64,000 nt of DNA from Isoetes taiwanensis (lineage: Eukaryota > Streptophyta > Lycopodiopsida > Isoetales > Isoetaceae): positions 18,967,011 through 19,031,010 of the forward strand of contig JAJEKV010000021.1 of NCBI GenBank assembly GCA_021234155.1, in the 5' to 3' direction. The notes under the pieces are model-generated. The model ran no database searches. It was not told the origin of the DNA and saw only the letters and a program-made list of their open reading frames with translations. The translations under genes were made by a program, and so were the position numbers. Each line of letters starts with the position of its first letter. Position 1 is the stretch's first letter. Positions 47,641-58,830 of the stretch are shown piece after piece.

Positions 47641-48240
47641 CGATCAATTCAGATGGTGCGCGGTTCTAGCCTCGCTCGGCAGGGGCGTGGCCTCTACTGA
47701 AAAACGCCGCTGCACACGACCGCCGCGGACCTCGCCACCGCCGGCGTGACCCGCATTCTCGCATTTCCCGGCCCCCGCCACGCTCTGGGTTCGGCCCAAG
47801 AGAACCCTGGGCTGGGCCACCTCGTTGAAAAACGCCACAGAAGCCCGGCCTGCGGGACTACACCACAAGACGCCTCGGGTTCTGCCGGCCCTCTGCTGGG
47901 GCGCCAGACGGGCCGCATCTGCTCAACTGGCCTCGATCTCGACCACACGCACTGCTGATCTCACCTGAGCCTGCGCCAGCGAACCCGGGGGTCTCGGGCA
48001 CGCCGTACTACCTGCGCAGCATCGATCCGCCGCCGCCAAGACGGCTGGCTTAACCACTTGGGTTCGCTTAAGCGAACCCGGTGGGTAGCGCCACGCGGCG
48101 GCCATCGCCGACATGCGGGTTAAACTGCTTCCGAATCCCCTGGGTTCACTTGGGCGAAACCCGCTTGGCGGTTTGACTCAATTTCGGGGAGCCAAGAAAG
48201 CTGGGACCATTTTGTTAGCCTCCACGACAAACTTAAGTTT
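47641..48240 (-). repeat. palindrome-rich GC repeat, copy 2 (inverse orientation)
   Basis: Related to 17,580-18,130 read on the other strand (TTTTTCAACGAGGTGG at about 47,815-47,830 on minus; TCGGCGATGG near 48,100). It contains a perfect 20-bp palindrome GGGTTCGCTT/AAGCGAACCC at 48,060-48,079. Imperfect relatives lie at about 47,788-47,811 and 48,139-48,163. Confidence 0.6.
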
Positions 48241-49558
48241 GATGAACTTTCTACCGCAATTGTAATGTCCTGCATAGTTTGTTGAATTTAACATTATACA
48301 TCATAAACTCGTGAGCGAAAAAAAGAAAAAGCTAACTTCCACCATACTTACATTAGGAACATTAGCACATTTCCTTTTTGCGAAACTACATTGCTAGATT
48401 TAGAACATCTCCTAGTGTAATTTTAGCTTCATGGACTCAACTTTGCTGCAAATTGCGTCATGGCTGAACATGGTTAGTAGCTGCTAGTCAAATCCCTATG
48501 CTTTGAATTGCATTAAGATCATTGAATTCTATAGGTTTGTTAACCAGTTCCAATGTTGCTAACTCTAATCTAGCAGTCACCAAATAATAATCTTTATGAT
48601 GATTAAATTTTGACATGTTTGCTCACAAATGGTAATAATTCTATACAGAGGGATCAAAAAATGATAGCAAGAACCAAAAAGATAAAGAAGGTTTCGACAG
48701 AATAGAAATATGTAATTGTGAGAATGTACATTGCAATATACATCTTCACTTAATAAGATATGGTCTCACGTGAGTAATCAAATTCATGAGAACCAGCATT
48801 TAACATGTTTATGGAATACAAAACCCGATTCACACATTAAATCTACTGTCAGAACTGCCTAATCATTACAAACTAAAAATAAAATTGCAAGCAAAAGAAG
48901 AGCTCTAAATCATACATTTCTTTAAACCTATTTCTACTAAAGACAGATGCCCATATGCAAATAACTCATAGTGGGAATCAAAGCCATCCATTTTTCTACA
49001 TGATGGCGAGAACGTGAACAATAGCGCACGACATCTTTGTCTTTCATTACTTTGAAGACAACATCTTCCTGCACCTCCTGCATTGCATCACATATCCTTT
49101 CCATCATAACTTTGAATCACAACAACAAAATACAACTATCAAAATCTACAATAATCTTATGTAATAGCCTCCACCAGCACGTTACCTATGGTTCTCATAA
49201 CATGGCATAGATTTCTTTTAAACATCAAATGCTTTAGAATAATGCGCCATAAAGATTTCTTTCAAACATAGGATGCTTTAGAATAATGTGCCATAAAGAT
49301 TTATTTCCGTTCCTTAACCTATGATTAAAGATGGAATAAAACAAATATGCTCCTAAGGCCTCTGTTATGATCGGCCATGTACAATCATTAACTTCCTCTG
49401 CTTACAGTCTTAGATTGTGTTTGGAAACACCGTCATATGCATGGGATTCTGCCAGGGAACCCACTTTGCACCAATTGTGTTTTTGTCTTTGACCACCCTG
49501 GCACCAAATTTCATATTCGTTATTTACCTAACATTTGATGCTCTTCCTCCATGGGGAG
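48241..49558. other. AT-rich spacer; one minus-strand exon-like stretch
   Basis: On the minus strand, about 49,112-48,965 reads without stops as 'MMERICDAMQEVQEDVV' then 'KVMKDKDVVRYC'. It looks protein-like but I cannot assign it. At 49,195-49,300 the block CATAAAGATTTCTTT occurs twice as a short tandem repeat. No upstream INTS3 exon was seen. Confidence 0.4.
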
Positions 49559-50231
49559 GCAAATGCAAAGCTAGCCTTATTCTGTGACTGTTTTTTCTAC
49601 ATGAGCAAAAGTGATAATATTATGAATATAGAACCAGTTATACTTGTTATGGTGCATTCAGATTATAAATATACAGATATGACAAATGCATTTCTGGATT
49701 TCTTGTTTCTTCTCACGAAAAACTACGATAATTTTAGGAAAGACATTATACGCAGGGGGATTGTTGCCTCCATGGGTATTCTTGTTGAAAAAGGTGTCAT
49801 TATAGTTTGGAACCGTTATGAGCTCGCAAATGTGCTACAATATCAATAGATTTCATATTGAGCATCTCAAAAGATGATGCTGGTAAACTTTTCGAGAATA
49901 TATTGAAGTCATTCTATTCATTGCAAGAGCATGCCCAAGAAGTGAAAATTGGTTCAGATGGATTACAGCTGAGTCAAAAAGTTGCCTCCACACTTGCCAA
50001 GGTCTTGAAGAAAAGAGATTATGACTTATTTTTTCCCATTGGTGGGCCTACCATCAGATAAACCTGAAGGTGATAAATCCATATCCATAATATCAACACT
50101 TCATCATCTGTATTTGCGTTCCTCAGACTCACTGCTTCAGCAAATACTAGTGCTTTGGCAATGTGAAGGTTATCCTATTTCGTCTCAATTTTCTTGCTCC
50201 GTTTTTAGGCTTACTAAGGAATTCGAAATCG
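49559..50231 (+). CDS. INTS3: Integrator complex subunit 3-like, two exons, partial
   Basis: INTS3 is part of the nuclear Integrator complex, which processes snRNA 3' ends. The first exon (49,559-49,793, after an AG) encodes 'NAKLALFCDCFF...NIMNIEPVILVMVHS', which follows the conserved INTS3 block around 'NAKLALFYDW' and 'IMNIEPAILVM'. A 56-nt GT-AG intron (49,794-49,849) joins in phase to 'DFILSISKDDAGKLFENIL'. The second exon runs to a GTGAGT donor at 50,232 and includes 'HHLYLRSSDSLLQQILVLW'. One frame change occurs at a T-run near 50,026-50,033, which could be a sequencing error. Earlier and later exons are not in the window; fern introns can be long, so a live gene is not excluded. A retrotransposon piece follows in the next intron. 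Confidence 0.75.
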
Positions 50232-50337
50232 GTGAGTACAACATAAGATTTAAGAGCATACACTAATGATTATATTAAGACTGAAGTTATCGATGATTCT
50301 AGTGTAAAGAAAATTGGTTGGGCCATGCAGAATAACC

Positions 50338-50706
50338 AAAAGAATAGGTAACCAATCCTACAAGTTGGATCTGCTAGCACATCTCAAAATCCATAGGTTC
50401 TTCCATGTAAGTCGCTTTGAAGAGCCACACTCCTAATCCGAGAGGAAGTATTGGAAGAAACGAGTTAAAAAATGACGGACGACCAACTCGAGATCGTCCC
50501 AGAGGTTCCTCTTGACAGATCCTACAAGAAAACCAGAAGTTCTCAATTTCTCCAATACCTAGTGAAGTGGACGCACTTGCCTGTGGAAGATGCTACATGG
50601 GTACTACAATCAGATTTGGAGAAGCAGTACTTCCAATTCATGGAGCAATGCAAGGGTGGACTCGTCACCAAAGCAGTCGACACCGAACCAATAGGTGAGC
50701 TGAGGT
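50338..50706 (+). mobile_element. Ty3 chromovirus pol end with chromodomain
   Basis: 'IGNQSYKLDLLAHLKIHRFF' followed by 'HVSRFEEPH' is the classic end of the integrase C-terminal domain. After one frame shift, 'PEVPLDRSYK' and 'LQYLVKWTHLPVEDATW' form a chromodomain, which in chromoviruses tethers integration to histone marks. Nothing upstream of the integrase end is left and no LTR was recognised. It is on the same strand as the INTS3 piece and probably within its intron. Confidence 0.85.
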
Positions 50707-51042
50707 AGATTAAGAAGTCTAACTCCATTGCCACGGAAGTAGACGAAATCGAGAGATAAGAGGTCATTTAGTTCATGCATTGATAAGAAAGCACCTCTAG
50801 TCAATGCCTACTACGGGGAGGACGCCATCCTCCATGCTAAGGGTGACGAAAGGTGTGGCTTCGTACCTTCTGATGGTAACTCCATGGAACTTCTATTTGG
50901 CCTCTTTCTCCCCCGTTAATAACCCTGAGTTTTTCTTTGCCTCGTTCTTCACATTGTATTTCGATTATTGGTTTAGTGGAGATGCCGGATATGGCTTTTT
51001 TTTTTAGTTTGTCTCCTATTTCCTCCCCCCATTGTATTGCAT
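50707..51042. other. probable 3' flank of the chromovirus piece
   Basis: Possibly retrotransposon 3' untranslated DNA; no polypurine tract or LTR edge could be fixed. Confidence 0.35.
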
Positions 51043-51112
51043 ATCGGTTTTTGACAATTGAATTTATCTTGGTATAATGATAAGAAGATAAATGTAATTG
51101 TCAAAAACCGAT
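51043..51112. repeat. 70-bp hairpin (inverted repeat)
   Basis: Arms ATCGGTTTTTGACAATT and AATTGTCAAAAACCGAT are continued by a shared ATTTATCT/AGATAAAT pairing. Total arm length is about 27 bp with a loop of about 15 nt. Confidence 0.85.
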
Positions 51113-52395
51113 GCTTTTTAGTTAGGTACCTAACGATTAGGCTTTCTTATTTTTATATGCCCTTCACTCCTTCCATTTCTTTATCAGTGCATCTTCATCT
51201 CCACGTTTCTCTGGCTTTGATCTCCTGCTTCTCACCCGTCCACCCACCCTCCCTGCTTATTGCTAGCCTGTTGCGTTTTGTGAAAGGCCCTTCTTGGGCA
51301 CTATGCCGATGGATAGTGTGTCAGCTTTGGTTATGGTTGATGTTGTTTGTGCTGCTTTCCAAATCTATACACAAGGCCCCCAAAAATGAATGACTATGAT
51401 TAACTAATATCGAATCATCTAAAAACCATGATATATATGGTCTTTTATGCATGAAACCACATGCCATAGTGGTTTGTCAGAACCAATAGTGGTATGTGAT
51501 GTGGTTATCAATGGCGGTTCTCAATGCTACAGTGGTTTCTTCAAGAGTCGTGGTTCCTAAGATAGTTTTGGGCATATAATAGTGGTTTTTTAAAATCTAG
51601 TAATGGCAAGTTAATATTATCCTAAATCACTTTTATTATGGTACGGTTTTTGTTTGGCATGGCAATTGTTAAGACATTTGATCTAGGACAGGGCTTTAGT
51701 GGAATGAACAATAGAAACCCTCAGAATCTAAACCCTCCATTGCACCACTTCCATCTCCACCACTTAACCTTGAGCCTCCATTTGCACCACTTAATCTTGG
51801 CCTTTAAATGTTCTCCATCTCAAGCATCAACTAGAATTTATTATTTTTCTTTTTTCTTTTTTACTTTTTTCCTTCCTCTACAGTTTTAACCATTTTCCAA
51901 ACAATTAAGTATGTAGTCTTCACAATATTGCAGTGTCAACGTTGACGAATTACCTTCAACACAAGGATCAAACTCCTAATATTCCCTCTTACAGCTGATC
52001 TAACTTCATCAAATCTTATTCTACCATTTCTCAAACAAAGAATGTCAAAGCTGACTGGTTACGTTCAACACAAGATCTATTCTCTTCACGTTTTTCTCTT
52101 CGATTGGTCTACCTCTATCACAAAACTTAACCATTAGTTTTATCACTATCATTATTATTCTATCACTACCGAAAATAAATAATATAGTAGTTTTTGGGTT
52201 GCCTCTAGGGGGGCAAACCCTTGTTTATGTGGGCTTTTGGCATATCCTAGGTATATGCTAGAATATCCCTAGGATATCTTTGGGATACTAAAAACTTATG
52301 ATTGGTCAGAAATGCTAGGTCACTTCATTTGGTGGGCAAATGCAGCCTCGAAACCGTAACCTGGAGAGGTCTCTTAGGCGGATGGCAAGTATCCC
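51113..52395. other. intergenic
   Basis: AT-rich. A TAGTGGTTT-type motif recurs at 51,465-51,590. At 52,235-52,285 ATATCCTAGGTATATGC-like strings form a small palindromic cluster. No gene seen. Confidence 0.5.
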
Positions 52396-53689
52396 AATGC
52401 GATCGAGATAGGGTGATACAAATCGTGGGCTTTATTTATTCCGCTATGTTTATATTCCGGATAGTGATAGATCATCATGGCAAGAGCTTGTAGAAGTCCT
52501 GAGTCCATTATTGACTAGCAAAGTTAGAAGGGTTAATGCATCAAATCGTCAGCTGACTCTGGTTGGTGAATCATTTGGTGCTTGTTTGGCGTTACGCTTA
52601 GTACAAGCGATTCCACCGGATATTGTTTCTCGCTTGTCTTGGTACAAACATATCGGGGAACTCGAGTGATTCTTTTTATATACAATACTAGTATGTTGGC
52701 ATACCTTGATTGGTTATGCCATTTTCTTTTCACAATCAGATCCTTAGAAACGCTTTTACAACGGATCAACTCAGCTACCAACTTCTTCAAAAGCAATTTT
52801 ATAGCAAGCTTTGGTGGTCTAACAGGGCTCCCCTGGGTATTTCCACCGCCATTGTATGATATTGCAAAGGTGATGGCTAATTTGCTCCAAATTTGAGGGG
52901 ACTTACTTAAGTTTTGCTCATTAGGTTTATGGAAAGTGATGAATTTTGTTTGACACGTAAGATATTGTCGCCAATCATGGTGAAACAAGATCCCGTTTCC
53001 AATTCGCAAATGAGGCTTTCCCCGCCTTGTCTCACCGACATTTTTGCAGAGTGTGCCGTGCATGGCGCCTCACACTACTCAATGACAATTCTAATATCAC
53101 GGATAAGGACCTCCGGGAAATTCATGTGCCAACATTGATTGTATGTTTTCTAGTCCTTGTTTGCATTTATTTCCAAAGTTATATTGAATATGTACTGCGA
53201 ACATCTGCGATAGCTTCAGCTAAGGATAGATTGTTGTTGTCAATTGAGGAAGGTGCCGTTGCAAGGTCTACTTCCCAACAAAGAAACGATTATTCGCAAA
53301 CAGGTTCCCATTTATAGCAACATAAATTAAACATAGTGAGGCTCGTACAACATGCGGCTTATACAAGGTTGGTTGTTGTTTTAGTGGGCACACCCTCTTA
53401 TGGAGGAACTGTGGATCTTGGGAGCATAATGAAGACCTATGGTTTTTTTTTTCGATTCCAATGATGCTCCTTCATGGCCAACTCATATTGTTGCGCATAA
53501 TGTCATGGATGAGATTGGGCAATTTTTCGACCATGGCGGTAGGTAAGCGGATGATCTGACCTATAGATTATGTTTTAAACCTATAACACAATTATAAAAT
53601 TATTTCAATCCTGATCTTAACGCCACCTTTAGATGTCGGTGAGGTTGATAATCTACCTAATAAAAGCCTCAAAGGTTTACTTGGAAACA

Positions 53690-56600
53690 TGGGAACATGC
53701 TTTGGTCCGCAAAGCTACGATTTGCTGTGATACCCGCCACTCGCCTTCTTCAATGAGTGCACCGAAACGAGGACATGGAGGAATTGCGTGTTACTACCGC
53801 ATGGCCTTTTGGCCCAATCGGCCTCCCCATGCAAGTGGCATGTGCACAACTGATATACGTGGGTATGAGTGCATCAACGGCGATGGCAGCCCACTCTCTT
53901 TGTGGCGGCTTGCTACTTCCCACATGCCGAGAGCAACTTTTACCACACGCACTTGGATGTGGGCGAGGCGGGAGCCCTATGTCGATCTATATGATGACAT
54001 ACATGAGCATGCATAACCGGGCAAGGTCGTGTTGCTTGGAGACTTCAATGCGCCAAGCATTGTGGGACGAGAGCGATCCCAAAATTCGCGACCTCTAGCC
54101 GAGGATGTGTTGCAAATGGACCCCACAGAGATGGTTTGGCCAAGGGCATCGGATGACAAACAGTGACCTGTGACACGATGGCCGGCATTTCTTTGCCGTT
54201 GGTCGGGCGATCTTTGACCTGGTCATTTGCAATGGGTCGGCAAGGTCAGCCCTCCGGCCGCTTCACTTGTAGACAGGAGAACCAGGGGGGGGCACCAGTG
54301 TGGTGGATTACGTGCTAGCGTGACGAGCAATGCCTACACTTGATCACTGCTGCCAAAGGTGTCGGGACAGATGGCCGGACGAGGAAGTAGACTCCGACCA
54401 TCAGCCCCTGTTCTTGCAGATAGATTGGCAGGCCAACCGAGCACCCATTGCCCCAACATCCCATGTACCACGGTTGCGTCTGGACTATGATCATGCGGGC
54501 GGGTCTATGCGAGGATGCTTGAGCATGAGTCGCCGGGAGGCCGCAACTCCCCACACTTCAACAAAGGCGGCCCGGTGAACCGGCTCACCGGGGGGTAGGG
54601 GCGGATGCTTTGGGAGAGGCCGCCTCGACGATCCACGGGGCTGCAATCACCTTCCCTCGCCAATCACGGGTTCGATGACGCAATGCCTGAGCTGAAACGA
54701 TGGCTCATGAAGTCTTTGGACCCGCCATTCGCCCCAAGCAGTCCGTCAATACCGCTCCTTCCTCAAGACCAAGAAAGCCGGGTACCTTTGCGAGCACCAA
54801 GAATGATGTTTGGTCTTCTAGATCGCCACCCTAGGGCCTTCGGAGAAAGGTCTTGAGTAAGCCCGCATGCCCCCCCGTGAAATATTACCGGAACAATGGG
54901 TGAGATACTTGCAAAGCCGGTATGACCCAATGGGAAGCCGGGCACCCGGTACCCTCCGCAGACAGGCCTAGCAATCGGTCATTACATCAAGGGATGTCAT
55001 AATGGGCCTGCAACGCCGCTAATCTGGAAGGCGGCCAGATTTGGATGGTATCGCGGTGCAGAGCTTCTCAAGTGGGCGGGCCCCAATGGTCTTCTGTTCT
55101 CACAAAGACTCTTCAACGAGGGCATTGCAAGAAGGCTTCCCCACGACTTTGGACTACCGGTAGAGTTGTGCCCATATACAAAGCGGGGACCCCCACGGCC
55201 CGGCCAACTATCGTACCATTATGGTCGGTTACGTCTTTGCCAAGTTGCTTGCCGGGATTCTTGAGCCGGCATTGACACTTTGGGCGAGGATGGAGAAGTC
55301 GCGGGCTCTCACGCTTGGCGAAGCCGCCCCCGGCATTCTACTATTGACCATATCTTCACTCTGTGAACACTCATAGAGGATAGCCGAATCGGCGCCCGAT
55401 CATGCATCTTGTTGCTTTTGTGGATTTCGCAAAGGCTTTTGACCGCGATCCTCGGGATAAGTTGTGGGATAGATTGAGACAGCCTAGGGACCCCCGTCGA
55501 CTTGCGTAATGCTATATCCGTATCTATCTGAGGGCTTGCTCCTATCCGCCTCACACCGGGGGGGTAAAAGCATGTTAGGGTGTCCCTAAAAAGTATTATT
55601 TAGTGACTAAAAGTACCTAAAAAGGTACCGGAATTTGTAATCTTGGGTACTGTATAATATGTCAATAAAAGGTACATTTTAAAACTTTTATATATATTTT
55701 GGTCTTCGATAGCATTATATTTATCCTAACTTTGAATATTAATGCGTCCTTGACTTTTATTTTGAACTTTTGTACTAGTTTTAATGAAAAGAAAAATGAG
55801 AAAGTACCCAGTTCTAAAGTACCTAGTGTATGTACTTTTGCAGGTTCCAAAAGTGGTACACCTTAACATGCTTTTACCCGGGGGAGCCCGTTGTTAGTAG
55901 CATTGGGGTGCGCCAGGGCTGCCCTCTATCCCCGACGCTCTTCGGCTTGTACATTGACCGGCTAGAAGAATGGCTAGGCTGAAAGACCTGGGAGGGCGCC
56001 GATTGATGCACCACATAATCCGCAACTCATATATGCCGATGATGTTGACTTTCGCATATACCCCCAGAGGACATGCAACGCCACCGGATGCTTTGGACAC
56101 TTTCTCGCCAATTCACCGACATGAGAGTTAACTTGGCCAAGACAAGGGTGCTGGTCCCATCATCCCGGCACCCACGCCTTCCCTCATTCACTTACCAGGC
56201 GGTGTAGTGGAGGTGGCTCGGTCATTTGGGCATTGAGTTTTCTACTACCACACACCGGGATGCATCCATCGTGGTTACTGGTCACCGCGCGGCTGGAAAG
56301 CCCCGTATGCAATGCAAAACAACAAATACAAGGCGGCCGTATGCATGGGGACCAGCACACTTGTTCAGTGGCCTTGGTTGAACCGGTCCTCCTCTATGGG
56401 GCAGAAGTGTGGGGCCGGTGATATCCCTCACCACTTGGAACGATCTAGAGAGCGGTACTGTAAGGCCTTCTTGGCCCTGCACCGGAGTGAAATCCACGGT
56501 CCCATATCGAGATCTTGCTCCGGGAGACGGAGGCTTCCTTGCATTACGAGGGTCGCTACTGAACGTCATTATTTACTTCCTTCAGGTGGTGGCTATGGAT

Positions 56601-57000
56601 GAAGCCCGGCTGCCCAACCTTGCTTTGGCGCTGGCGATGGGGCCCGAAATACTCAAAGCCCGCTGGAAAGAAAGACAAGCAAGCCCGGTGGTTCTCGCTA
56701 TGGAATGTGCGGGCACAATGAGATGTGGACCCGCTCGCGTACACCAAGGAACGCCCCGCCTTGAAGCAATACTTGGATGCTTGCTTCATGGCCAAGCTTT
56801 GGGATGCAGAGGCCCCGGCACATGTCAAGGTGGCAAATTATCGACAACAGGTTAATCCCATGCTCACGAGGGGCCCACACACCCATCTACCCATGAAAAG
56901 CCGCCAGGTGATTGCTTCCATTCAAGACAGTGCACACCACCTCGCATTGAGACAGGAGATGGATTCGGGAGCCGCGTGAGGACGGAGTCCACAATCGTCA
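53690..57000 (+). pseudogene. LINE ORF2: endonuclease and reverse transcriptase
   Basis: Endonuclease signs are 'KRGHGGIACYYR' at about 53,765 and 'VVLLGDFNA' with GDFNA at 54,038-54,052. The reverse transcriptase has 'VPIYKAG' at about 55,170 and motif A 'FVDFAKAFDR' at 55,417-55,446. 'GVRQGCPLSPTLFGLYIDRL' lies just after the MITE and the catalytic YADD at 56,032-56,043. 'MRVNLAKTRVLVPS' follows, then a long C-terminal region ('RPALKQYLDACFMAKLWD', about 56,750). Many frameshifts break it. The wording differs from the minus-strand LINE at 32-37 kb, so it is a different LINE lineage with the same style of 3' tail. Confidence 0.88.
55562..55879. mobile_element. 318-bp MITE nested in the LINE
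   Basis: The terminal inverted repeats GGGTAAAAGCATGTTAGG and its complement at the right end (CCTTAACATGCTTTTACCC) match over about 22 bp with one mismatch. No coding. Removing it rejoins the reverse transcriptase frame exactly (TPG then EPVVSSIG). The target site is a run of five G, so the target duplication is about 4 G but cannot be set exactly. GGG termini would suit a PIF/Harbinger- or CACTA-derived MITE. Confidence 0.9.
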
Positions 57001-58830
57001 CCAACAGGCGCCATTGAGGATGAAAGTCACGCCCTCCGCCTGTCCGTGACTGAAAGCATATCCGGGCTCGGTATGCTTTCGGTTAGTTGTGCCCCATCGG
57101 GCCTTGCATGAGCTACCGAGCACGGCCTCTGGAGGGCTTGTTGGGATCATACCTCCGGGGAGGTAATGGATACGCGGACTCGCTTATGCCCCCTCGTCCT
57201 ACATTAACCTCAAATTGTACTTGTGATTATGTATATAATCAGGTAAAGATGTCATCCTTATTGCTACTAAGGTTTTTCCTCCTAAACCCTTCCGGAGGGT
57301 TTTAATCACGGTAGTAATACTGCTGCTCTCTCTTTGTACTTGGGTCCCATAGGCCGGTTGGTCTCCGTGGACTATAAAAATCATATTCTATTCTATTCTC
57401 TTTTTTTATTCTCGCATCTCTATTGCTAAACATGCCCTCGCGCATGTGGTAAGCTTTTGTGGTCGGTCTATTTCCTTCTGAAAAGCTTCTCTTGCCCTGT
57501 AGAAGACCAATCGCTTGTTGGCAATCACAAGGTACATTTGGTATGTACGATACATTTGTGATATTCTATGAGGTTGCCCCCTTATTATCCCTATTTAGAT
57601 CAACAATTTACATGGCAATGCACCGACTCTCTTATATAGTTGTTTCTTCGCGGGCTTCCCTTGCCGAGCCCTTTGCTCATCCTCGGTCATTGGATCACAC
57701 CGGTTGGCTCTATTTTCGAAAGGTAAATCAGGATGAATTTGAAACGAACACGAAAAAGTTTACCACTTCCATTTCCGATGATAGTTTTTGTGTGTTAATA
57801 CGCATGTTCCTAATACATTAGATATGGAAATGTGAAGGCCAACAAGTTTGCAACCTACAAACTATTGAAGGTACATAGATATTGTATCACAAAGAGATAT
57901 ATTCTCTTACTTTGCCTTCTCATTATATCCCTGAGATAACATAATTCTTAGGAAGGTGAGAACTTGCTACTTTTTCCTGGAGGTGCAAGAGAAGTATGCA
58001 AGGGAAAAGTAAGCTGCAGCTTGTGCTATTTGTTAAATATATTTATAATCTTCATGCATCGTTATTGCCGTGTAGGATGAGAAGTACAAGCTATTGTGGA
58101 AACCCACAGCTGATTTTGTTCGTATGGCTGCACGATTTGGTGCTATTATTGTCCCCTTTGGTGCTATTGGGGCCGATGATGCGTGTGTCTTTCACCTCAT
58201 ATCTTACCATTTGATTTGATTTCTCCCTTGTTGGAAGCACTTATTCTGAATGAAATAGAGCCTACGGTCCTTTGCAGGTACCGGATCATGTGGGACTCTG
58301 ATGAAATTCTAAGTTCTCCTTTTGGCCCTCTAGTGGAAAATATAGTTTTACGACTTGGGTCTTTCATCGGGCGTTGTTCAACCTATTAGTCGCGCTCCCC
58401 TTCGCATTAATATCGAGGTTTGTTAGTTTCTTTGTCATGACAATAGGACATAGTTTTACGTCTCAAAGACATGTTATTTTATGCGGTTTAATTCCAGTTC
58501 CATCAACAATTGAACGATATATATTCACTTTGTTTGAGCCCATTGACACTTTATAGTTTTGTCAAGACCCGAGACAGGAGCAAGGTATGATGCGTGATTG
58601 CATTTCAGCTTTTCTCAAACATTGTTGTGTTGACCTACTGTTGTTTTTTCCTTGATAATTTGGCGCTTAAATGCTCTATATGGTAAGCGTGAACTTTCTG
58701 CAACTCTCTTTTAACCCGTGATGTTCAACCTATGATGATGATGTTGATATTATTATGCGCCATCTTGTGAAACAAAGGGTTGAAGAAAGCATAGTCACAC
58801 TCATGCAGATCCGAAAATGACCCGATTTGC

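Larger units (their letters stand above)
53640..57400 (+). mobile_element. 5'-truncated LINE inserted in the PES-like gene
   Basis: It starts within the endonuclease domain (no ORF1) and ends with CTCCGTGGAC-ATAAAAATCAT plus ATTCT repeats at about 57,362-57,398. It has the same orientation as the host gene. The left edge is uncertain (53,640-53,760); a probable host splice donor GTAAGC lies at about 53,542 before it. No target-site duplication could be fixed. Confidence 0.85.
52396..58830 (+). pseudogene. PES: phytyl ester synthase-like gene, split by a LINE
   Basis: The family has an alpha/beta-hydrolase domain followed by an LPLAT-type acyltransferase domain; plant members make phytyl and triacyl esters in plastids. 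Exon 52,430-52,640 encodes 'YVYIPDSDRSSW' and the nucleophile elbow 'LVGESFGACLAL' (GESFG at 52,565-52,579). Exons at about 52,745-52,893, 52,990-53,140 ('NITDKDLREIHVPTL') and 53,205-53,300 ('IASAKDRLLLSIEEGA') follow, then one to about 53,541 ('DEIGQFFDHGG'). After the LINE come 'MYDTFVIF' (about 57,541), 'LLLFPGGAREV' (57,965-58,000) and 'DFVRMAARFGAIIVPFGAIG' (58,110-58,170). 'VPSTIERYIF' (about 58,500) and 'LVKQRVEESIVTLMQIRK' (about 58,760-58,816) close it. The order is collinear with the family. Several frameshifts and the missing N-terminus suggest a pseudogene, though assembly error and a LINE in an intron could mimic this. Confidence 0.82.

Noticed and set aside
52533-53063. Minus-strand open frame of 176 codons
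   Set aside because: It is antisense to the hydrolase exons of the PES-like gene, which have the recognisable motifs.
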